From assembly GCA_017893485.1 (NCBI GenBank), contig CM030368.1, positions 175,638,004-175,702,003 on the forward strand: a stretch of 64,000 nt of DNA, in the 5' to 3' direction. This DNA is from Hemerocallis citrina (lineage: Eukaryota > Streptophyta > Magnoliopsida > Asparagales > Asphodelaceae). The notes beneath the pieces were generated by a model. The model was given only the letters and a program-made list of their open reading frames with translations. It made no database searches and was not told the DNA's origin. A program made the position numbers and the translations under genes. Below, one piece after another: positions 57,165-64,000 of the stretch; within the stretch, counting starts at the first letter, position 1; each line of letters opens with the position of its first letter.

Positions 57165-57670
57165 GGCCGTTATTAGAGACAATGGCTTAAGGTATTCATA
57201 TAAAGGGGTACTCCATGACTTTTTTTCTTTTTCCAAGTATTAAGCTAAAACCAAGGCCGTTGTCGGAGACAACGGCCTTAGTTATTTACTAAAAAATGGT
57301 GTTGCTCTCTCACTTGTTGCTCCATTTGTCTACTCCAAGTCAGAGATTACTCCAAAATCACAACTTCTTGAATATAACCTAGGCCGACAATGGCCTAAGG
57401 CATTTATAAAAAATGGTGTTGCCCTCTGACTTGTTGCTCCTTTTGTCTACTCCAAGTCAAAGAGCACTCCCAAAATCACAACTTTTGGACTATAACCTAG
57501 TCTGTTGTCTGCAACAACGGCCTAGGTAGTAGGCCAAAAAGATAGACAATTTGGGGTGCTCTCGACTTGTTGGTGTTAAAAATAGCAACAAGTCAGAGAG
57601 CAACTCCCCTATATTGTGTATATCCTAGGCCGTTGTCTCCAACAACGGCCTAGGAAGTAGGAAGTAGGAA
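57165..57670. repeat. Hairpin array 2
   Basis: CTAGGCCGTTATTAGAGACA followed by ATGGCTTAAG, CAAGGCCGTTGTCGGAGACA followed by ACGGCCTT, and GGCCGTTGTCTCCAACAACG with GCCTAGG, alternate with CTCTGACTTGTTG...CAAGTCAGAG hairpins. It separates foldback unit 1 from unit 2. Confidence 0.88.
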
Positions 57671-57699
57671 GTAGGAGTAGGCCAAATGTTATACATATT

Positions 57700-59375
57700 G
57701 TTTGCTTTTTTCAATTTTCTCTTCACTCTTTACGAACAATCTCTGTGGAACTTTATACAAAAGATAGATGATAACTTGGCTTGTATAACATTTCTATGTT
57801 TTTTTATTTTTTAATTTGACTACACCTAACTAACCACTACATAATCACGATATTTTAATATCTACAGAACACCGCTTAAATTATAACAAAAACTATATTA
57901 TTCGTTAGGGTTAGGGTTAGGTTTAGTGTATTAAGTTGGGATAGTGTTAATGGGAGTTAAAGGTAGGATTAGGGTTAGCGGGGGTTAGGGGTTTGGTTAG
58001 GGTTATTGTAGGGTTAAGGTTATTGCAAGGAAGACATTTGCGGTAAGATCTGCTTTTGGTTTATCATTAATTTGCGGTAGTTGGGAGTTGATAAGTAATA
58101 AGTTTCCAGTAAAGAGTTTATATATATTTAAGTTCTATCAATTCTGTTTATGACCAATAAAAATCAATAAAACATGATATGTAGGTTAGGGTTAGGGTTA
58201 TTGTAGGGTTAGGGTTATTGTAGGGTTAGAAGAGTAGGGTTATGGGTTAGGGTTAGGGTTAATGTAGGGTTAGGGTCTCACATGTAGCCTATATATCGGG
58301 AAAAACCACATGTAGATTCTCACATGTGGCCTATATATGGAAAAAACCACATGTAGACTATATATAGAAAAAAGCATATGTACATCCCCACATGTACAAC
58401 AAGAATAATATGGTAAAAACCACATGTTAATAAAGACGGATGGGAAAGTTGTAGAATGGGAGATAAGATCAGGATAGAAATGAAGAAGGAGAATTAATGG
58501 GATAGCTGCGTGACATTAGCACAACGCAAGACTAGGCACATTTGTAATGTAGCTCAGAGTAAGACTAGGCACATGTGGCTGCTTGAATCATCTGGTTCTT
58601 CTTTTATATCCTCGGTCCTGGTGCTTTTTCCCCACATGTAGCCTATATATTGGAAAAACCACATGTAGATCCCCACATGTGGAATATCGTCGTGAAATAA
58701 TTGTGTGCAGTTCTTCGAGACACTGTAATGATGATGATATCCCTATTGGAAAAGCCTAAGTTGGCTTTAGAGCGCCACGCCATAACGGTTCCAATTACTT
58801 AGCCATCAAGAACTGGATCTGATCACATGTAGTAGAACAAGTTCATTATTGGAAAAACCACATGTAGATCCCACATGTAGACCATATATGGAAAAAATCA
58901 CATGTTAAGTCTATGTCGAGGAATGGAGTGTTCATTTTATTTAGGATAACAACCGCCTACTATTATTGCAGACACTTCAATATGGGAAAAACCTGAAGTA
59001 CATAACCACATGTACATCCCCACATGTAGCCTATATATGGGAAAAACCATATGTACATCCCCACATGTAACGTAATAAAAAATTATAAACAATATATACG
59101 CGTATATCGTCTGTCTTTGGTATATAGTTCCAGAGAGACTGTTCGTAAAGACAGATAAATTTTATTCTTATTTTTTTAATTTTCCCCAAAATGGATGATT
59201 ATGAATTATTTTTTATTATTTTTTGTACATATTTAACCACCATGATTATATATTGGTTTGAAAGGTGGTAGTAATGGGCAAAAAAGAAAATATAGCTAAA
59301 CGATATACAAGTGTAGATCATCTGTCTTTTGTATAAATTTTCACAGAGACTGTAAGTAAAGAGTAAAGAGAAAAT
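57700..59375. repeat. Foldback unit 2, a shorter copy of unit 1
   Basis: It repeats the left end of unit 1 with an offset of about 3144 bases (TTTGCTTTTTTCAATTTTCT, CTCTTTACGAACAATCTCTG), the GTTAGGG tracts (57904-58020, 58180-58280), the CCACATGTAG block and one captured fragment, and ends with GTAAAGAGAAAATTGTAAAA at about 59352-59375. It lacks roughly 900 bases present in unit 1, including the right inverted CCCTAA tract. Confidence 0.78.
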
Positions 59376-59394
59376 TGTAAAAATACCAAAAACA

Positions 59395-60265
59395 TCATAC
59401 CTAGGCCGTTGTTACAGACAACGGCTTAAGACATTCATATAAAGGGGTACTTCATGACTTTTTGCTCTTTTCAAGTATTAAGCTACAACTTAGACAACGG
59501 CCTAAGGTATTTATAAGAAATGGGGTTGCTCTCTGACTTGATGCTCCTCTTGTCTTCTCTAAGTCAGAGAGCACCCCCAAAATCACAACTTTTCGACTAT
59601 AACCTAGGCCGTTGTTGGAGACAACGACTTAAGGTATTTATGAGAAATGGGGTTGCTCTCTGACTTGTTGCTCCTTTTGTCTTCTCCAAGTCAGAGATCA
59701 CCCCCAAAATCACAACTTTTCGACTATAACCTAGGCCGTTGTTGGAGACAATGGCCTAAGATATTTATAAGAAATGGGGTTGCTCTATGACTTGTTGCTC
59801 CTTTTGTCCTCTCCAAGTCAGAGAGCACCCCCAAAATCACAACTTTTTAACTATAACCTAGGCCGTTGTTGGAGACAACGGCCTAAGGTATTATAAGAAA
59901 TGAGGTTGCTCTCTGACTTGATGCTTCTTTTGTCTTCTCCAAGTCAGAGAGCACCCCTAAAATTACAACTTTTTGACTATAACCTAGGCTATTGAGACAA
60001 CGGCCTAAGGTATTTATAAGAAATGGGGTTACTCTCTGACTTGTTGCTCCTTTTGTCTTCTCCAAGTCAGAGAGCACCTCCAAAATCACAACTTTTCGAC
60101 TATAACCTAGGCCGTTGTCGGAGACAACGACCTAAGATATTTATAAGAAATGGAGTTACTCTCTGACTTGTTGCTCCTTTTGTATTCAACATGTCAGAGA
60201 GCACCCCCAAAATAACACTTTTTTTACTATAACTTAGGCCGTTGTTGGAGACAACAGCTTAGGTT
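59395..60265. repeat. Hairpin array 3, tandem units of about 127 bp
   Basis: About seven units carry CTATAACCTAGGCCGTTGTT then GGAGACAACGGCCTAAG, GGTTGCTCTCTGACTTGTTG then CTCCTTTTGTCTTCTCCAAG and TCAGAGAGCACCCCCAAAAT. Two hairpins per unit are kept. It reads like a small satellite built from the element's own end palindrome. The antisense frame at 59883-60089 is an artefact. Confidence 0.92.
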
Positions 60266-60735
60266 ATCAAAAACATATTGTTTTGCTCTGTGACTTGTTG
60301 CTCTATTTTAACTAGTTATATTGAATACCAAACAAAATTCATGAAATATCCAACAACGGCCTCGGTTTTAAAAATTAAATTACAAATACAAGTACAACTA
60401 CAGATGATACAATTGAGTTACAAACCAACATTTGTGTACAACAACAATATTAACAAACGTCACAAATAAACGACACTTAAGTCTCAAGAACATTTACAGT
60501 TATCAATCAAAGGTAATTAACCAAGTTGCACAAAGAGTTATAAATATACCGAACAATTACATTTTAAAAATTACAATTCACAGTGGATCGTCATATCTCG
60601 ACTCAGAACTGTCTTCTTCGGAAGGAATTACTTCTTACCTTTATTGAAAGATTAGGTTTAGTTAGTAAGAAACTCATTTGCCACAAATAAAGTATAATAA
60701 ATTTGAACGAGGGACAAACAAATAATGTACGAGTC
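60266..60735. other. AT-rich spacer between array 3 and the transposase gene
   Basis: No repeats or coding motifs are recognised, apart from one further half-hairpin CAACAACGGCCTCGG at about 60350. Probably 3' flank of the transposase gene. Confidence 0.4.
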
Positions 60736-62990
60736 TTACCCCTCAAATAAAGATGGACAATTTCTTGAATCATGATTCATTTGGACAATACCGCATCTTC
60801 GATACCTTCTCGGTTTTTTTATGCGGAGTTGCTCTCTAATCGACCTCAATCTTTTGGCGCGAGGCCTTTCCTTTGTCGTGCACTGCTGTGGGTCACTAAT
60901 GCGTGTAGGTATGTGTCCACTCCCTTGATCATGAGGTTGTGCACTACCGATGCGGTTGTGAACTACCTTCGGGTTCGACACTGTCATGTGGTTGTGAGGC
61001 CTGTTCCGGTTGTTCACCTAATCCGGGTTGTAGCCGAGAAACCCCGTCAATGATCTTCTGCAAATTCTCCAACGTGTAGTTGTAACTTATTGGAGGAACA
61101 ACCGAGATCGACAATTTGTTTTGCATGGTAGCTCAACTCACAATATCGAGAAGCAAAATTTTCGGTATTGGGTTCGGTTGGAACTAATGTATAACTTCTT
61201 CTCATCACATCCTTAGTCCATCTTCTTTTAATATATACATTCGGGAGGGATGTGTGATGACAGAAACGAAGTACAGCTAAAATATGCCTGCCAGGAATGG
61301 CAACGAATTCGAACAAGTGACATGCACATATAATAATTCCATTGATTTTGCATAATTGAAGAAGGCGAGTCGGTTCTGATTCTCCACAGAGTATCACATG
61401 GAAGGTTGAACTATCCGGTGTCTCAAGATCGGCAACAAATGTCACGTTGTACATGATGCTTTTTGTGACTTTATCTTGAAATTTGTAAAATATTTTCAAA
61501 TTATATGTTTTTGCCATTTGTGCCTCCAAAGCCCATTCGCTCTTCAACTTCGGTCTCTTCTCACGGTTACGATGATTTTCTTTCAATTCATCGTGTCTTT
61601 GCCTTCCCAAAAAATGGTCGAAGATGACGGCAAATTCATGCAGGGAATATTTTTTTCTGTATGATGCTTCAGGGCAGAATGTGCGGACTCAACCCGTTGG
61701 CTACTCAACATGCCGGCCCAAAAAGAATCTTTAGTGTAGATGGGTGCCCAACTTTTACGGATATCAAATATATCGTTCAACCATTTGTTACTCTCTAATC
61801 CGTATTGCGAAATCAAAATATTCCACTTTTCTACAAATTCATGTACATATTCGAAATTGTAGATTACATTCTTCAAGTACTCCCTAAACTTGTCGACATC
61901 GGTCGAAAGACGAACCTCCTGGGGTAACTTATCCAAAATGTGCCAAATACAAAAACGATGCACAGTCTGGGAGAAAACTTTCTTAACTGCGGCAATGATC
62001 CCACGGTCTTGATCGGTGACAATACCGGATGGAGCACGATTCATAACCCCTAACTACTTTTCAAAGCACCATTCAAACGAAGAGGCCGTCTTATTTGGAA
62101 TGAACTTATCTTCTAAGAAAGTAGATTGCCAATGTTGATTCACTCCAACAAACAGAACAAATAACATTCCGTAACGGTTCGTATTGTACGTGGCATCAAA
62201 ACAAACTATATTGCCAAATTCTTCATAATTCATCCTACAAATACCATCTACTCACATACAATGTGACAATCGCCTTTCGGGATCGACTTGAATGTCTTAA
62301 AAAAAATGAAGGACCAGTCTGTTTCTTAGATTCGAAAAAATCAATTAGCATTGTAGAATCGTGTCCTTTCAATGATTCTTGCGAATCTCTAAGTAAATTT
62401 CTAACATCTTTTTCTGTGAATCCTACTTGATCGTGACCACCACTAGCACTTTCGAAGAAGAGCATTTGTCAACATGTTTGGATATTAGCTTGGTTCATTT
62501 GATCTATTATCCTTTTGTCCGTATTTGATACGGACCTGTTCCGGGGCAAAAGGTGCCTTCTACCGGGTGAGGTGAATTCGTGATTGTGTTCTTTGTGAAA
62601 TGAATACACCACCTACGTATTACTTGCTTCGTTTAATTTTACACGAACGCAAGGCTTGCAACCCGTTCTACAGGTTGTTTCCCGTCTACCATCACTATGT
62701 TGACCCGGCGACGACCCAGCTTTATTACAAAGATATGACTTATCTACTTCCATTCCCCCTTTTAATTTATTCCCACCCTTATGCATTACAAAAACCCCAC
62801 AACGGGCATATGAAGAATAAAAATTCTCGGCCTCAACTAAAGTGGGGAATGTCATACCTAATTTTGGTTTCAGATGATGTTCGACTATCGACATGGAATC
62901 AGTGATTGGTTCTATCTGCACAAAATTATTGCCGGCAGCAGAACTCTCCGTATCGTTATTCTTCTGGGATAAAAATATATTATTGGTCAA
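60736..62990 (-). pseudogene. FAR1/FRS-type MULE transposase gene, decayed
   Basis: From ATG at 62990, a FAR1 DNA-binding domain (GMTFPTLVEAENFYSSYARC, GCKPCVRVKL, then EHNHE in another frame near 62590). After frame changes the MULE catalytic domain follows: FGNIVCFDATYNTNRYGMLF (first Asp near 62195), SGIVTDQDRGIIAAVKKVFS (second Asp near 62015) with HRFCIWHI, and GMLSSQRVESAHSALKHHT (Glu near 61689). The triad and its spacing of about 60 and 109 residues look right. The SWIM finger near 61320 reads CACHLFEFVAIPGRHIL, with Gly in place of the third Cys (usually IPCRH). The C-terminus has the partial knuckle RCGIVQMNHDSRNCP. Stops and shifts near 62465, 62230, 62045, 61610 and 61047 inactivate it. 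Host FAR1/FHY3 factors derive from such transposases, but the decay and context favour a transposon gene. Confidence 0.87.
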
Positions 62991-63079
62991 TCAATAACAC
63001 ATTATATATATAACAACTTGTTAACAAACGATTGAGATATATATACATGCAAAGCAAAATAAGTGACAACACGTCGAAA

Positions 63080-63490
63080 ACGACGTCATATAAATACAAA
63101 ACTCTTCTATTGGGTCTGGCTTGCCGCGCACAAGGTAATGGAACTTCTACGAGTAAGTTCCGATCCACAGTTTGCAAGACAAAGCCGTGTCTCGCTCGCA
63201 TTTCCCTCATTCTTGAACTGAGGTTGTTGTATGATATACGGTACAAATCTGCACAAACGAGATCAAAAAATTCTTAAACTTTCGAAGTGGGATGGCGGCA
63301 AAACACATGAGCCAACCAAATTTGTAGAGGTCAGTTTCGACTCACGGATTGCAAAATACGCCGATGTATCGCTTTCACTCACGGGAATGAATTGAAAGCG
63401 ATACACGGCCATACACTTCAAACCATGAATCCGAACACACTTCTACGAATTGCGTTGGGTTGTGTATGGCGTGTCCGACGTACTTGCAAA
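63080..63490. repeat. Foldback repeats upstream of the FAR1-type gene
   Basis: Copies of the motif in the PMD gene's 5' intron: TAAGTTCCGATCCACAGTTTG near 63150, and GATTGCAAAATACGCCGATG with the facing arm CATACACTTCAAACCATGAA and TACGAATTGCGTTGG near 63350-63460. They lie in what would be the 5' UTR intron of the minus-strand gene. Confidence 0.8.
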
Positions 63491-63699
63491 GTTGCATAAT
63501 TTTTTTTCGCTTTGTGTGCTATTACTAACATCAAACAATAAACAGCAACAACTAATACAACATCTACTTTCCCAATTAAACTAGAATTACCTACTCTATA
63601 AAAACTACGCATAATATAGCAATTGTACACTTAAACATGGGTGAAAATTTTCCAATCAATTAGCCTGGTTAAAACTACTCAAGTGGGAACAAATTAGTA

Positions 63700-64000
63700 C
63701 CTTCAACAATGAGGGTGTTCGGGAGGCCGCAAAGTTGCTGCTGTAGAGAAAGGAAGGGGAGTAAGGTTTGGCTAATTTAAGGGGATTAGGGTTTTAGGGT
63801 TGGATAGATTTCGTATGGGTTAGGGTTTGTTTGTAATTGGGATCTTTAAAGGAAGAGGTCTAGAGATTGAGAATATGGAGAGATTCGGTGAAAAGTAACG
63901 ATCAAGAGAGAGGTAGGGTTTTCAGTTCGATAGAGAGACAGCTCCGGTTGGGGAATTGGGTTTATCGAGCTCAACTAGCGAGATAGAGTTGTGAGGGAGA
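63700..64000 (-). promoter_or_regulatory. Likely 5' UTR exon/promoter of the FAR1-type gene
   Basis: Read on the minus strand it is pyrimidine-rich with CAAACCCTAACCC and TCTCTCTTGATCG text and ends at a splice-donor-like GAAG/GTACTAAT near 63702. This mirrors the leader at 50075-50381 on the other side of the element. Confidence 0.4.

Larger units (their letters stand above)
49870..64000. mobile_element. Very large MULE-like composite (PMD-MULE 2), right end outside window
   Basis: From about 49.87 kb the sequence has the same plan as PMD-MULE 1: hairpin-bearing end (49950-50040), pyrimidine-rich leader, PMD gene on the plus strand, non-coding middle, transposase gene on the minus strand, and a mirrored leader at 63.7-64 kb. 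The right TIR would lie past the window, so neither the total length nor a TSD can be read. The same hairpin motif (GGCCGTTGT/ACAACGGCC) occurs in the left end and in the middle arrays, and the same foldback repeat lies upstream of both genes, which ties the parts together. The transposase is FAR1-type rather than MuDR-type. It could alternatively be two elements nested together. Confidence 0.65.

Noticed and set aside
54762..58280. Telomere or chromosome end
   Set aside because: The TTAGGG-like tracts are short, interrupted, in both orientations and embedded in a mobile element with genes on either side.
54030..60265. CRISPR-like array (regular repeats and spacers)
   Set aside because: The units are palindromic tandem repeats without unique spacers, and the sequence is plant nuclear DNA.
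60736..62990. Functional host FAR1/FHY3 transcription factor gene
   Set aside because: Several stops and frameshifts, a lost SWIM cysteine and position opposite a PMD gene inside a MULE-like element point to a decayed transposase.

Overview
This window reads as nuclear DNA of a flowering plant, probably a eudicot. It is AT-rich, has plant-type introns and carries only plant transposon families. I find no convincing intact host gene, no rRNA or tRNA gene and no CRISPR array. It is a thick stack of nested transposable elements, and in many cases the target-site duplications (TSDs) can be read directly. All similarity calls come from motif recognition by eye; no search was run.

Layout. 1-2.8 kb: nothing recognised apart from a 99-bp tandem duplication. 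2.8-7.95 kb: a decayed Ty1/copia RNase H relic split by a Ty3/gypsy element (3039-7619; LTRs of equal length, TSD GAACT) that lost most of pol and joins gag to the integrase C-terminus. 10.2-18.8 kb: a decayed ORF region, possibly an endogenous caulimovirid, cut into pieces by a hAT MITE, a 1.46-kb Harbinger-like element (TSD TAA) and a 4.6-kb Mutator-like element (MULE) carrying a plant mobile domain (PMD) gene and a truncated MuDR-type transposase. 18.8-26.9 kb: a decayed Ty1/copia element on the minus strand with its own nested MITE. 26.9-34 kb: a MULE relic with an inverted coding segment, a MITE, and two MULEs (B and C) inserted at one target motif. 34.1-40.7 kb: a nearly complete L1-type LINE on the minus strand (15-bp TSD). 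41.5-49.7 kb: hAT elements, a truncated RTE LINE (22-bp TSD), a solo LTR (TSD CAGTA), a hAT transposase relic and MITEs in (TA)n tracts. 49.9 kb to the window end: a very large MULE-like composite. It has a PMD gene on the plus strand, a FAR1-type transposase gene on the minus strand, and between them arrays of short hairpins around two foldback units that contain inverted TTAGGG-like tracts.

How it fits together. Five elements share one design: ends filled with a short CG-containing palindrome, a different one in each family (cores such as GCCGTTATT/AATAACGGC, CGCTATTCC/AATAGCG, CTCGCTATCT/AGATAGCGAG, GGCCGTTGT/ACAACGGCC). At least two of them carry ACGTCAGCAAC next to the first palindrome. 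In the two that keep genes, a PMD gene converges on a transposase gene, although the two transposases belong to different types. This hairpin-end, PMD-carrying MULE group is the best candidate for an under-described system. Most internal stops in the recent elements are TGG to TAG/TGA or CGA to TGA, the transition pattern expected from decay of methylated cytosine in silenced elements.
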